From Qipengyuania_B thermophila (GTDB taxonomy: Bacteria > Pseudomonadota > Alphaproteobacteria > Sphingomonadales > Sphingomonadaceae), in contig NZ_SDSI01000002.1 of assembly GCF_004153605.1 (NCBI RefSeq), positions 434,001 to 498,000 on the forward strand: a stretch of 64,000 bases of DNA. The letters are read 5' to 3'. Both the position numbers and the translations under genes were made by a program. Positions 8,024 through 17,594 of the stretch are shown piece after piece (position 1 is the stretch's first letter; the number at the start of each line of letters is the position of its first letter). Under the pieces are notes generated by a model. It saw only the letters and a program-made list of their open reading frames with translations, searched no databases and was not told the DNA's origin.

Positions 8024-9139
8024 TCAGGAAAGACCGCGCGGAGAGACGCGGGTGTTCCAGCGGTGGACCATCAGCAGCAGGCCGATGCAGATCATGACCG
8101 TCAGCAGCGCCGATCCGCCATGGCTGAGGAACGGCAGGGGGATGCCCACGACGGGCGCAAACCCCATGACCATCAGCAGGTTGACGGCGATGTAGAAGAA
8201 AATGGTCGCCACCGCGCCCGCCGCAATCAGGCGCCCGAGGCGATCCTCGCTCGAGAGGGCGACGGCAAAGCCCCAGCGCAGGATCAGCAGATACATCAGC
8301 AGGACGAACAGGCCTCCCGCGAGCCCCCATTCTTCGGCCATGGTTGCGAACACGAAATCGGTGTGCGGTTCCGGCAGGTAGTTGAGATGGCTCTGTGTGC
8401 CATTGCCGAACCCCTTGCCGAACCACCCGCCCGAACCGATCGCGATCTTGGACTGCGTGATGTGGTACCCCGCGCCCAGCGGATCAGCGCCGGGGTCGAA
8501 GAGGGTGGTGATCCGCCGTTGCTGGTAATCCTGCAGCAGGAAGAAAAAGGCGAGCGGAACGACCAGCGCGCCCGCCGCTCCCGCGCCGACGAACCAGCGC
8601 AGCGGCAGGCCGGCGAAGAACATGACCAGTCCGCCGCCGAACAGAATGGCCAGGGCGGTTCCCAGGTCCGGCTGGGTGAGCACGAGCATCACGGGCAGAC
8701 CGATCATCACCAGCGGCGGAACGAGCGCCCGCCAGGTGTTCACCATCCCGACCGGCAGCGTCTCGAAGAACCGTGCCAGCACGACCACGATGGCGGCCTT
8801 CATCAGTTCCGAAGGCTGGAGCACGAGAGGACCGATGTTGATCCAGCGCTGGCTCCCGCCGCCGATCGCGCCCATGGCCTCCACCACCACCAGAAGCAGC
8901 AGCACGGCGACATAGGCCGGATAGGCGACAAGCCTCACGAAGCGGCGCGTCATGAACGAAAGGGCCAGCGCGACCAGCACGAACACGCCGAAACGGACGA
9001 GGTGTGAGGATGCATACGGGGTCATGGAACCGCCAGCGGCCGAGTGAAGCACGGCCGCCCCGAACAGCACGAGGAGAAGCAGCGGCACGAACAGCGACCA
9101 CGGCTGGCGGCTGATCGGCTCGGGCACGATCCGGTTCAT
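8024..9139 (-). CDS. rodA: Peptidoglycan glycosyltransferase RodA (SEDS family)
   Basis: RodA polymerises lipid II glycan strands in the elongasome with PBP2. The 371-residue polytopic protein has about ten hydrophobic segments. It shows the SEDS features GSQRWINIGPLVLQPSELMK, TQPDLGTA, the extracellular FLPEPHTDFVFA-like loop (here YLPEPHTDFVFATMAEEWG) and GIPLPFLSHGGS near the end. The start ATG at 9139 overlaps the mrdA stop by four bases, fixing the reading frame start. It is the last gene of mreB-mreC-mreD-mrdA-rodA. Confidence 0.95.
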   Translation of the reverse strand: MNRIVPEPISRQPWSLFVPLLLLVLFGAAVLHSAAGGSMTPYASSHLVRFGVFVLVALALSFMTRRFVRLVAYPAYVAVLLLLVVVEAMGAIGGGSQRWINIGPLVLQPSELMKAAIVVVLARFFETLPVGMVNTWRALVPPLVMIGLPVMLVLTQPDLGTALAILFGGGLVMFFAGLPLRWFVGAGAAGALVVPLAFFFLLQDYQQRRITTLFDPGADPLGAGYHITQSKIAIGSGGWFGKGFGNGTQSHLNYLPEPHTDFVFATMAEEWGLAGGLFVLLMYLLILRWGFAVALSSEDRLGRLIAAGAVATIFFYIAVNLLMVMGFAPVVGIPLPFLSHGGSALLTVMICIGLLLMVHRWNTRVSPRGLS

Positions 9140-11193
9140 GGCTCCTCCACGAGCCCGGCAGCGGCGGATCCTGCGGCGGCGGCCGCGCTCCCGGTCGGAG
9201 CCGGCATGGTCGTCCCCGCCGGGGGCGCGGGGAGGCGCGACTCGGCCGATACGGGATCGACAGCCGCGGCCGCGTGGACGCGCGGCGCCGGCACGCTCTG
9301 GCCGGCCGCGGCCGCATACGCGCGGTACTGGGCGGCGAGGCGTTCCTGGGCTGTCCCGCCCCACTGCTTCTCGAGCGCCAGCAGCGCGTCCATGCCTTTC
9401 TGCGGGTCGAACAGATAGGTCATGACGTCGCGGGCGATGGGGTAGGCGGCGCCCGATCCGCCTCCATGCTCGATGACCACCGCACCTGCGTAGATCGGCT
9501 TGTCGAACGGTGCGAAGAAGATGAACAGGCCGTGGTCACGGTATTTCCACGGGCCGCTGCGCCCGTCCGAGATGTTCAGTCCGACCACCTGTGCCGTGCC
9601 GGTCTTGCCGGCCATGAGGACGTTGTCGAGCGGCAGCCGTCCGCGTCCGGCCGTCCCCGGTCCGTTGACGACGTCGCTCATCGCCTGCCGGATATACATC
9701 TTGTCCTGCTCGGACACGCCCATCGGAGCAAAGCGCGGCACGGTGTCCGAATACTCCAGGCGCGGCATGACCATTTCGGATGTCGCCAGCCGCGCGGCCA
9801 TCACGGCAAGCTGGAGCGGGTTGGAGAGCATGTAGCCTTGCCCGATGGTCGCATTCACCGTGTCGAAGGGCTGCCACGGCTGCTTGAAGCGGCGCAGCTT
9901 CCAGGCGGGATCGGGAACGGTGCCGTAGAACTGCGTGGTGACCGGAAGATCAAACTTCTCGCCCATGCCGTAGCGGCGCGCCATCGCGCTGATCGGGTCC
10001 ATGCCGATCGCCTGCGCGAAGTGATAGAAATACACGTCGCAGCTCTGGTACACGCCCTTGGCCATGTCGACCTGGCCATGGCCGCCGCGCTTCCAGCAGC
10101 GGAACACCCGGTTGCCGACGCGCAGGCCGCCGCCGCAGAACACCGTCTGTTCCGGCCGCAATCCCTGCTCCAGAAACGCCATCGACACCATCGGCTTCAC
10201 CGTCGAGCCGGGCGGATAGAGCCCCTGCAGCACCTTGTTGCGCAAAGGCACGCGCTCATTCTCGCGCAGCATCGCGTATTCGATCCGGCCGATCCCGGCC
10301 GAAAAGCTGTTCGGGTCGAAGGACGGCATCGACGCCATGCACAGCAGGTCGCCCGTGCGGCAGTCCATGACCACCACCGATCCGCTCTCCAGTCCGATGC
10401 GGCGGGCGGCGTAATCCTGCAGCGGGCCGTCGATGGTGAGCTTCACCGGCGCGCCCTGCACATCCTCGCGCGTCGACAGGTCGCGAACGATCCGCCCCGA
10501 GGCGGTGACTTCCACGCGCCGGGCGCCGGGCACCCCGCGCAGGCGCTGCTCGAACACCTTCTCGAGCCCGTCCTTGCCGATCTTGAACCCCGGCGTGACG
10601 AGCAGTGGGTTGCGTTCCTTCTCGTAATCCTCGCGCGAGGCGGGCCCGACATAGCCGAGCAGATGGCCGACGCTGGGCCCGGTCGGAAAGTAGCGGGAGA
10701 ACCCGCGCTGCGGCACCACCCCGTCAAGTTCGGGCAGGCGCACGCTGATGGCGGCGAACTGGTCGTAGGTCAGTCCCTGCGCGACTTCGACCGCCTGGAA
10801 GCCGCGCGCCTCGTCCATGCGCTGCAGCAGGTCGGCGCGGTCGGCCGCCGTCAGGCCGAGCACGTCGCTCAGCAGGCTGATCGCGCCTTCCCTGTCGGTC
10901 AGCCGTTCGGGGATGACGTCGACGCGGAAATCGGCCCGGTTGGAGGCAAGGGGAAGATCGTTGCGGTCGAGGATCCACCCGCGTCGCGGCGGGATCAGCG
11001 ACAGGTTGACGCGGTTGCTCTCGGATTCCAGCTGGTAGCGCTCGTTCTCGAACACCGCGAGGTAGGTCATGCGCGCGGCGATGAGGACGCCGATGCCGCC
11101 CTGGAACGCGGCCAGCATCGCCGTGCGGCGGTCGAACCGGTCGCGCAGCGTCGCGGCCGTGATCAGCTCGCGCGGGCGCCGCCGCCTCATCAT
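9136..11193 (-). CDS. mrdA: Penicillin-binding protein 2 (elongation transpeptidase)
   Basis: PBP2 is the cross-linking partner of RodA. The 685-residue protein has one N-terminal membrane anchor at about 25-48 and a PBP dimerisation domain. The transpeptidase domain carries the active-site serine in PGSTVK, the second motif SCD (SxD is usual for PBP2) and KTGT in MAGKTGTAQVV. The last 60 residues are an Ala/Pro-rich tail without homology that I recognise, extending the protein beyond the E. coli length. It overlaps both mreD and rodA by four bases, indicating coupled synthesis. Confidence 0.95.
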   Translation of the reverse strand: MMRRRRPRELITAATLRDRFDRRTAMLAAFQGGIGVLIAARMTYLAVFENERYQLESESNRVNLSLIPPRRGWILDRNDLPLASNRADFRVDVIPERLTDREGAISLLSDVLGLTAADRADLLQRMDEARGFQAVEVAQGLTYDQFAAISVRLPELDGVVPQRGFSRYFPTGPSVGHLLGYVGPASREDYEKERNPLLVTPGFKIGKDGLEKVFEQRLRGVPGARRVEVTASGRIVRDLSTREDVQGAPVKLTIDGPLQDYAARRIGLESGSVVVMDCRTGDLLCMASMPSFDPNSFSAGIGRIEYAMLRENERVPLRNKVLQGLYPPGSTVKPMVSMAFLEQGLRPEQTVFCGGGLRVGNRVFRCWKRGGHGQVDMAKGVYQSCDVYFYHFAQAIGMDPISAMARRYGMGEKFDLPVTTQFYGTVPDPAWKLRRFKQPWQPFDTVNATIGQGYMLSNPLQLAVMAARLATSEMVMPRLEYSDTVPRFAPMGVSEQDKMYIRQAMSDVVNGPGTAGRGRLPLDNVLMAGKTGTAQVVGLNISDGRSGPWKYRDHGLFIFFAPFDKPIYAGAVVIEHGGGSGAAYPIARDVMTYLFDPQKGMDALLALEKQWGGTAQERLAAQYRAYAAAAGQSVPAPRVHAAAAVDPVSAESRLPAPPAGTTMPAPTGSAAAAAGSAAAGLVEEP

Positions 11194-11741
11194 GCGCGCC
11201 GCCAGCGGCGCAGGCGCAGCCGGTCGAGAAAGGACACAAGACGCGCGGTCACAGGAACGGCAAGGATCGTCAGAACGAGTTGCGGCACCATGGCGACGAG
11301 AAGGGGCGGGCGCAGAATGGCTCCGGACAGGATCATGCCGGCGCCAAGATAGCAGATCAGCACGATGGCGGCGACGAGCCAGTCATGGGCAAAGCTGCGC
11401 CACGGGAAGCGGCGCTCCACAATCTCGAGCACGAGCATGGCCAGCGACCAGCTCATGATGGCGAAGCCGAACGGCTGGCCGCTGTACAGATCGTCCACGA
11501 GGCCGAGCGGCAGGCCCGACCATACCGGCAGCAATCCCGGACGGACGAGGCGCCAGGACAGGAACAGCAGGAAACCCGTGGGCGGCACCAGCGGCAGGGC
11601 TGTGGCGATGACCAGCGTGGGGACCATGGATGCGGCGATGACGCTCAGCCAGGGAACAAGGGTCGCCACCGCGACGGAATGGCGCCGCTCGATGGCACCC
11701 CGTGACGGTATGCGGCGGACGGAGGGTTCAGCGCGCTCCAT
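11190..11741 (-). CDS. mreD: Rod shape-determining protein MreD
   Basis: This 183-residue integral membrane protein has about five hydrophobic segments, consistent with MreD, which links the cytoskeletal MreB-MreC complex to the membrane. The central motif LPVWSGLPLGLVDDLYSGQPFG is typical of alphaproteobacterial MreD. The frame overlaps mrdA by four bases and its first base abuts mreC (one-base overlap). Identification leans on both motif and gene order. Confidence 0.9.
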   Translation of the reverse strand: MERAEPSVRRIPSRGAIERRHSVAVATLVPWLSVIAASMVPTLVIATALPLVPPTGFLLFLSWRLVRPGLLPVWSGLPLGLVDDLYSGQPFGFAIMSWSLAMLVLEIVERRFPWRSFAHDWLVAAIVLICYLGAGMILSGAILRPPLLVAMVPQLVLTILAVPVTARLVSFLDRLRLRRWRRA

Positions 11742-12628
11742 CAGTCACCCGCCACGGGCGCCTCGACCTCGGCAAGCGCGGAGGCGGCTTCGGGCTTGAA
11801 GATCGGCTGCACCGCGACGAAGTCCGACACCGCCGGATCGCTGATCACCCGGGCGAGCGCGCCGTCGTCGGTCACCGTCTCGACGATGGCCACGGCGATG
11901 CCGGGCGTGAAGTAGCCGCCGGCGCCGCTGGTGACGAACACGTCACCCCTCTTGAGCGGGTTGAGACCCAGATTGATCAGCCTGATCCGCAGCAGGCTGT
12001 CGCCGCGCCCCTGCGCCATGGCCGTGCCTTCGCCGGTCACCAGCCGCACCGGAACCGCGCTTTCGGTGTCGGTGAGCAGCAGGACTCGCGCGCTGTCCCG
12101 CCCGGTTTCCAGCACCCGGCCCAGCAATCCGCGCGCCGTGCGCACCGCCATGCCGGGTTCCACCCCTTGGTCGGCGCCCACGCCGATGAAGCCGAACCGG
12201 CGCACGCTGGCGGCTGTCGATCCGATCATCCGGGTGATGGCGATGGGCGGCGCCTCGCTCTCCCGCAGTGCGATAAGGGAGCGCAGCCGGGCGTTCTCGC
12301 TGCGGACCGCCTCCGCCTCGGCAAGGCGGATCCGCGCGATTTCCACCTCGCGCCGCAGCCGCGCGTTCTGTGTTCCGGCGGCGTAATACCCGGACACGGC
12401 GTCGGCGACGGCCAGAACCCCCGTGCGCATGGTTGCAACGACACCGGTGAGCGGGCTGATGGCATCGGTGGCAATGCCCCGCGCGTCCGCGAACAGCAGG
12501 GGCCGAAGCAGCGATGCGAGGATCAGCGCCGCACCCAGCAGCGCGCCCACAACGGTGAGCGCGTAGCCGGTGAACAGGGACATGCGCGCCCGCTTGGAAC
12601 TGCTGGATACCCGTGAACTGACAGGCAC
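11741..12628 (-). CDS. mreC: Rod shape-determining protein MreC
   Basis: This is a bitopic membrane protein: a short basic N-terminus, one membrane segment near residues 20-40, a coiled coil (ARLRREVEIARIRLAEAEAV), and the periplasmic beta domain with GLLGRVLETGRDSARVLLLTD. It organises PBP2 and RodA outside the membrane. The start is uncertain. I use the GTG at 12628 (AAGGG about 9 bases upstream); an in-frame TTG at 12688 would add 20 residues without family support, and an ATG 15 codons inside is also possible. The stretch between 12629 and mreB holds nothing else obvious. Confidence 0.88.
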   Translation of the reverse strand: MPVSSRVSSSSKRARMSLFTGYALTVVGALLGAALILASLLRPLLFADARGIATDAISPLTGVVATMRTGVLAVADAVSGYYAAGTQNARLRREVEIARIRLAEAEAVRSENARLRSLIALRESEAPPIAITRMIGSTAASVRRFGFIGVGADQGVEPGMAVRTARGLLGRVLETGRDSARVLLLTDTESAVPVRLVTGEGTAMAQGRGDSLLRIRLINLGLNPLKRGDVFVTSGAGGYFTPGIAVAIVETVTDDGALARVISDPAVSDFVAVQPIFKPEAASALAEVEAPVAGD

Positions 12629-12734
12629 TCTGCCCAACCCTTGTCTGCAACAGGACCGGACCGTCGCGCGGCCCGGCCGCCTCCTCAACCGGAAGTCCGT
12701 CCCGCCCCGGTCCAGCCGGCGGGGCAGGGAACGC

Positions 12735-13778
12735 CTAGGCGGTCATCAGCACACCGCGATAGATCGGATCCTCCATCGCCCGCCCGGTGCCGAGCGCGAC
12801 GCAGCTGAGCGGGTCCTCCGCGACGCTGACGGGCAGTCCCGTTTCCTCCCGCAGGAACTCGTCGAGACCGCTGATCAGCGCGCCGCCGCCGGTCAGCACG
12901 ATGCCCTGATCGACGATGTCGGCGGCCAATTCCGGAGCCGTGTTCTCGAGCGCGATCCGCACGCCCTCGACAATGGCGCCGATCGGCTCGCTCATCGCTT
13001 CGGCGATGTGTCCCTGGTTGATGGTGATTTCCTTGGGCACGCCGTTGACCAGATCACGCCCCTTGAGCGTGATCTGCTCGCCGATGCCGTCTGCGGGCGC
13101 GCGGGCGATGCCATAGTCCTTCTTGATCCGCTCGGCCGTCGCGTCGCCGATCAGCAGGTTGTGGTGCCGGCGGACATAGGAGACGATGGCTTCGTCCATC
13201 TTGTCGCCTCCGGTGCGCACCGACGTGGTGTAGGCGAGGCCGCGCAGCGACAGCACCGCCACTTCGGTCGTGCCGCCGCCGATGTCGACGACCATGGAGC
13301 CGACCGGTTCGGTGACCGGCATGTCCGCCCCGATCGCCGCCGCCATCGGCTCGAGGATGAGGTAGACCTGCGTCGCACCCGCGTTCGACGCGGCGTCGCG
13401 GATGGCACGTTTCTCCACCGAGGTCGAACCCGACGGCACGCAGATGGTGATCTCGGGATAGCGCAGCAGGCTCTTGCGACCGTGGACCTTGCGGATGAAA
13501 TGCTTGATCATCTCCTCCGCCACTTCGAGATCGGCGATCACGCCGTCGCGCAAGGGGCGGATCGCCTCGATGCTGTCCGGAGTCTTGCCCATCATCATCT
13601 TGGCGTCGTCGCCGACGGCCTTCACGCGCTTGACGCCGTTGATCGTCTCGAGCGCAACCACGCTCGGCTCGTTGAGCACGATTCCCTGATCCTGCACATA
13701 GACGAGCGTGTTGGCCGTGCCGAGATCGATGGCGATGTTCTGCGTGCCGAATTTCAACAGATTGGAGAAGAAGCCCAT
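12735..13778 (-). CDS. mreB: Rod shape-determining protein MreB (actin-like)
   Basis: This 347-residue cytoplasmic ATPase polymerises under the membrane to position the elongasome. Motifs are phosphate-1 AIDLGTANTLVYV, phosphate-2 VVDIGGGTTEVAVLS, and adenosine motif VLTGGGALISGL. The start at MGFFSNLL was chosen because it matches the amphipathic N-terminus of MreB proteins; an in-frame GTG at 13838 would add 20 residues. No clear Shine-Dalgarno precedes the chosen ATG, which is odd for so abundant a protein. It is the first gene of the five-gene mre-mrd operon. Confidence 0.95.
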   Translation of the reverse strand: MGFFSNLLKFGTQNIAIDLGTANTLVYVQDQGIVLNEPSVVALETINGVKRVKAVGDDAKMMMGKTPDSIEAIRPLRDGVIADLEVAEEMIKHFIRKVHGRKSLLRYPEITICVPSGSTSVEKRAIRDAASNAGATQVYLILEPMAAAIGADMPVTEPVGSMVVDIGGGTTEVAVLSLRGLAYTTSVRTGGDKMDEAIVSYVRRHHNLLIGDATAERIKKDYGIARAPADGIGEQITLKGRDLVNGVPKEITINQGHIAEAMSEPIGAIVEGVRIALENTAPELAADIVDQGIVLTGGGALISGLDEFLREETGLPVSVAEDPLSCVALGTGRAMEDPIYRGVLMTA

Positions 13779-13987
13779 GGAAGGAGAGGTCCGTGCTGCG
13801 AGGTTGGCCGGAGCCGGGGCGGGAGTGACGAGCGACACCCACGCACGGCTCGGGGCTGTTGACGAACCTGTCCTCTAAAGAGACGTGGTGAAAATATCCA
13901 AAATTATCTTCCCTGCGGGTCATTTTTTCACAGGCGCGAGGGGGTCGGCCATCGCCCGGTCCGGCCGGTTCGCCTACACCATGCGCC
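13779..13987. promoter_or_regulatory. Divergent mreB/mutL intergenic region with A+T-rich core
   Basis: This 209-base region separates the mreB operon from mutL. A locally A+T-rich block at about 13890-13930 (AAAATATCCAAAATTATC and ATTTTTTCAC) stands out from the G+C-rich surroundings and probably contains promoters in both directions. I could not assign convincing -35/-10 pairs; TTGACG at 13859-13864 and TTGGAT on the minus strand are the nearest candidates. Confidence 0.4.
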
Positions 13988-15769
13988 ATGTCGCTCATCC
14001 GCCGCCTGCCTGAGCATCTCATCAACTGCATCGCCGCCGGAGAAGTCGTCGAACGGCCTGCCGCGGCGCTGAAGGAGCTGGTGGAGAACGCCGTCGATGC
14101 CGGCGCGCGGACCATCGACATCGCCCTGGGCGAGGGCGGCCTGTCGCGCCTCGAGGTGGTGGACGACGGCTGCGGCATGGACCCGGACAGCATCGCCATG
14201 GCGTTCGAGCGCCACGCCACCTCCAAGCTGGCGCACGACCGGATCGAGCTTGTCGAAACACTGGGCTTTCGCGGCGAGGCTCTGCCCTCGATTGCCAGCG
14301 TCGCACGGGTCGAGATCTCCAGCCGGCCGCCTTCGGCCGGGGGCGGGTGGTTGCACACCGTCGATCACGGCGTCACCGTGGAGCGGCGGCCGGTGGGCAC
14401 ACCCCCGGGGACGCGGGTGCTCGTGACCAGCCTGTTCGCGCAGGCACCCGTGCGGCGGCAGTTCCTGCGCTCCGCCCGCAGCGAGTATGCGGCCTGTCTC
14501 GACGTTGTTCGCCGCATGGCGCTTGCGCGACCGGAGATCGGTTTCTCGCTGACCAGCGACTCGCGCCGCGTGTTCCGGGTGGCAGGGGGAGAGACGCTTG
14601 CGGAGCGCGCGGCGCGGCTGCTCGCGCGCGCGCTGGCGGAGGACGCCGTTCCCGTGGCGCTGAACCGGGGCAAGGTGGAGGTGAGGGGGCTGGCCGGCCT
14701 GCCGACGTTCAACCGCGGGATCGCCGATCACCAGTACGTGTTCGTGAACGGGCGGCCAGTGAAGGACCGGCTGCTCGCCGGAGCCATCCGCGGCGCCTAT
14801 GCCGGGCTCGTCCCCCGCGACCGGCACGCGGTGCTGGTGCTGTTCGTCACCCTCCCGCCCGAGGAGGTCGACGTGAATGTTCATCCGGCCAAGACGCAGG
14901 TCCGGTTCCGCGATCCTGAACAAGTGCGCGGCCTTATCGTCTCCGGCCTGCGCGAGGCGCTGGCGACAGGCGACCGCAGAAGCGCGGCACCGTCGGGACT
15001 GACGGCCCACGCCCGCTGGATGCCGGCGCCTGCGGATTGCGTCCCCGAGGGCACCGCCCATTCCGCGCTGCGCGAGGAACGCCTGCCGTGGGACGATGGT
15101 GCCGCCCAGCCGCGCCTTCCGGTCGAGGCTGCGCCGATGGGCCGCGCCGACACCCCAGAACACGCGCCAGCCGCCGTTTCCGCCGAACACCCTCTTGGCG
15201 TGGCGCGCGGTCAGGTGGCGGACACGTTCATCATCGCCGAGGCGGCGGACGGGCTTGTCATCGTGGACCAGCACGCCGCCCACGAGCGGCTGGTCCTTGA
15301 ACAGTTGCGCGCAGCGGGCGCGATGGAGGCGCTCGCCCGTTCGCAGACGCTGCTCATGCCGGTCGTCGTCGAGTTGCACGAGAACGAGTGCGACCGGCTG
15401 GAGGCGCGCGCAGACAGCTTCGCCCGGCTGGGCCTCCAGCTGGAGCGGTTCGGCCCGTCGGCCGTGCTCGTGCGCGGCATGCCGCATGCGCTTGCCGGCG
15501 CCGACCCGTCCGCGCTGGTGCGGGACCTGGCCGACAGCATTGCGCGCGAGGATGACGATCTTGCTCTTTCGGAGCGGCTGGAGCATGTGCTGGCCACCAT
15601 GGCGTGTCACGGGTCCGTCCGCGCGGGGCGCAGCCTGACCGTCGCGGAGATGAACGCGATGCTGCGCACGATGGAGCGGACGCCGCGCTCGGGCCAGTGC
15701 AATCACGGGCGCCCGACCTGGGTGAAGTTGAGGATGCAGGACGTGTTCAAACTGTTCGAGCGGCGATGA
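13988..15769 (+). CDS. mutL: DNA mismatch repair endonuclease MutL
   Basis: MutL couples mismatch recognition by MutS to strand incision. The 593-residue protein begins with the GHKL ATPase (INCIAAGEVVERPAAALKEL, DDGCGM, GFRGEALPSIA). Its C-terminal domain has the nuclease metal-binding motif DQHAAHERLVLE (DQHA-x2-E-x4-E), with ACHGSV and CNHGRP. The presence of this motif means it is an endonuclease-type MutL, as expected where MutH is absent. A four-base overlap couples it to the following lipoprotein gene. Confidence 0.96.
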   Translation: MSLIRRLPEHLINCIAAGEVVERPAAALKELVENAVDAGARTIDIALGEGGLSRLEVVDDGCGMDPDSIAMAFERHATSKLAHDRIELVETLGFRGEALPSIASVARVEISSRPPSAGGGWLHTVDHGVTVERRPVGTPPGTRVLVTSLFAQAPVRRQFLRSARSEYAACLDVVRRMALARPEIGFSLTSDSRRVFRVAGGETLAERAARLLARALAEDAVPVALNRGKVEVRGLAGLPTFNRGIADHQYVFVNGRPVKDRLLAGAIRGAYAGLVPRDRHAVLVLFVTLPPEEVDVNVHPAKTQVRFRDPEQVRGLIVSGLREALATGDRRSAAPSGLTAHARWMPAPADCVPEGTAHSALREERLPWDDGAAQPRLPVEAAPMGRADTPEHAPAAVSAEHPLGVARGQVADTFIIAEAADGLVIVDQHAAHERLVLEQLRAAGAMEALARSQTLLMPVVVELHENECDRLEARADSFARLGLQLERFGPSAVLVRGMPHALAGADPSALVRDLADSIAREDDDLALSERLEHVLATMACHGSVRAGRSLTVAEMNAMLRTMERTPRSGQCNHGRPTWVKLRMQDVFKLFERR

Positions 15770-16260
15770 GAGCGGCCGCGCTTGCCGGATGCGCCCTGTT
15801 GGCCGCATGTTCGGGCGCAAGCCCGCCGCAGGAGCAGGACGCCGAGGATGAACGCGCCATCGCCGCCGTGCGCGATGCGCAGCGCCCGCCTCCCGAGCCG
15901 CTCGACCTGCAGCCGATCACCTTTGCCGACATCGAGCGAGAGGATCTGTTCGGAGCCGGATGCGTCTTCATGCCCGACGGGAGCACCCGGACCCTTGCCC
16001 TTGCGCAGGTCGACAGGGGCGCGCTCAAGCTGGACGGGCGCGTCGTCCGCTTCGCGCCGGATGCGGGCAGCAGCGAGCATCCCTATGGCACACGCGCCCG
16101 CTACACCGGCCCGGCGCACAGCTTCCGCTTGACCATCGCCTCCGATGCCGGCCGGCAGAGCGGCTACGAGACGACCGACTATCCCGGCGAGCTCGAGGTG
16201 AGGGATCGCTACGACCGCGTCCTCATGCAGATGGCCGGGCGCGTGCAGTGCGGCGCCTGA
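15766..16260 (+). CDS. Small predicted lipoprotein
   Basis: This is a 164-residue protein with a very short signal peptide and lipobox (LLAAC, lipidated Cys at about residue 15), so it is probably anchored to the inner or outer membrane. The rest is soluble and carries no motif I recognise. A single later Cys pair (GAGCVF and the terminal VQCGA) might form a disulfide. Its ATG overlaps the mutL stop (ATGA), indicating translational coupling, although a functional link with mismatch repair is not expected. Confidence 0.8.
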   Translation: MRAAALAGCALLAACSGASPPQEQDAEDERAIAAVRDAQRPPPEPLDLQPITFADIEREDLFGAGCVFMPDGSTRTLALAQVDRGALKLDGRVVRFAPDAGSSEHPYGTRARYTGPAHSFRLTIASDAGRQSGYETTDYPGELEVRDRYDRVLMQMAGRVQCGA

Positions 16261-16283
16261 GGCGGCGCTCAGTCCTCTGGCGC

Positions 16284-16730
16284 CTACGGATCCCGCACGC
16301 GGATCAGCCCGGTGGACACCATCTCCATCACCGTCTCTCCGTTCTGGTTCAGCACCGACAGGCGCGAGCGGTAAAGACCCATGTCGGGCCGCGACTGGCT
16401 CCGGCGCTTGTCGAGCACCTCGGATTCGCAGCGCAGCGTGTCGCCGGGATAGACCGGCTTGAGCCAGCGGAGCTGCTCGACGCCGGGCGAGCCAAGCCCG
16501 GCCTGCTGCCGGTCGGCCATCCGTTCGACGAGCATCCGCATGGTCATGGCGCAGGTATGCCAGCCGCTCGCCGACAGCCGGCCGAAATGAGTCGCCGCCG
16601 CCGCTTCGTCGTCGAGATGAAAGGGCTGGGGATCGTAAGCGGTGGCAAAGGCGATCACCTCGTCACGGGTCACGGCGTAGGAGCCGAAACGGTCACGCGA
16701 CCCCACCTCGATGTCCTCGTAATGCTGCAT
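16284..16730 (-). CDS. MaoC family hot-dog fold dehydratase
   Basis: This 148-residue single hot-dog protein resembles MaoC-like (R)-specific enoyl-CoA hydratases. The hydratase signature is visible as FATAYDPQPFHLDDEAAAATHFG with the Asp-His pair typical of MaoC, followed by SASGWHTCAM. The start was placed at MQHYEDIEVG; a longer frame upstream has no family counterpart. The natural acyl-CoA is not predictable. It lies 10 bases after the DUF1206 gene on the same strand and so probably shares its transcript. Confidence 0.85.
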   Translation of the reverse strand: MQHYEDIEVGSRDRFGSYAVTRDEVIAFATAYDPQPFHLDDEAAAATHFGRLSASGWHTCAMTMRMLVERMADRQQAGLGSPGVEQLRWLKPVYPGDTLRCESEVLDKRRSQSRPDMGLYRSRLSVLNQNGETVMEMVSTGLIRVRDP

Positions 16731-16740
16731 GGCGGTGCTC

Positions 16741-17544
16741 CTAGTCTGCCTGCTTTCCCGGCCGGGGAAGCCGGTCCGTGTCAAGGTCGGGCACGATCCG
16801 GTAGCGGGCGAGGATGAGGCTGAAGACGCCGAAGACCATCAGTCCCAGCGCAAGGGCGACGAAGGCGATGTCGATGCCCGAGAGGCTTCGCAGCGCCTCG
16901 CCGAGCGTCAGCACTTCGCTGGTCCCTGCGTCCATGAAGCCGATCCGCACGAGTGACCAGCCGATGATGACGAACACGATGGTGCGAGCCGCATAGCCGA
17001 TCGCGCCGAACACCCGCGTGTGCCGCGGAGCGTCGCCGGCGACGAATTGCATGAATGACCCCGTCATCGCCTCGCGCGCCTGCGCGGCGGCCGCGCCGAA
17101 GAAGGCGAGACCGAGCACGCCGATGGCCGTGTTGCCGAGCGGCATCGAACTGGCGGTGGCCGCGGCGTCGGCGGCGCCGTTTCCATCGGTTCCGGAGCCG
17201 CTGGCGAAGGTCCACGCCGTGTAGGCAAGAGCGAAGTGCCCGACCGCGCTGCCGAGATGGCCGAGCCGCTTCGCCCAGCCTTTCGCATCGGATCCGCTGT
17301 TCTCGATGTCGAAGAAAGGAGATGCAAGCCGGAACAGGGCATAGCCGACCAGTCCGACCACGAGCAGCAGCAGGAGCGGACGCCCCAGCGGCGCTTCCTC
17401 GATGGCGGCAAAGATGCCGTCGGTCCCCTGCGCGATGTGACGGGCGCTGAACAGCGCGATGCCGCCGAGGACGATGTACAGCACGGCGCGGGCGAAGAAC
17501 CCGGCACGGACCAGCGCCTCGAACCGCGTGCCGCTTCTCTTCAT
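16741..17544 (-). CDS. DUF1206 family membrane protein
   Basis: The protein has 267 residues with about six hydrophobic segments arranged as three repeated two-helix units, each beginning with a pattern like G-ARAVLYIVLGGIAL (near 14), GHFALAYTAW (near 100) and GYAARTIVFVIIGWSLV (near 190). This triplicate layout is the hallmark of DUF1206, a family of unknown function. The start ATG at 17544 was chosen because it directly precedes the first repeat. It sits 50 bases from the ychF stop, so it could belong to the ychF transcript. Confidence 0.85.
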   Translation of the reverse strand: MKRSGTRFEALVRAGFFARAVLYIVLGGIALFSARHIAQGTDGIFAAIEEAPLGRPLLLLLVVGLVGYALFRLASPFFDIENSGSDAKGWAKRLGHLGSAVGHFALAYTAWTFASGSGTDGNGAADAAATASSMPLGNTAIGVLGLAFFGAAAAQAREAMTGSFMQFVAGDAPRHTRVFGAIGYAARTIVFVIIGWSLVRIGFMDAGTSEVLTLGEALRSLSGIDIAFVALALGLMVFGVFSLILARYRIVPDLDTDRLPRPGKQAD

Positions 17545-17594
17545 CGCCCGCTCTCCGCGTCCGTCCGCCCGATCCTCACTGCGCGCGGGTCCGC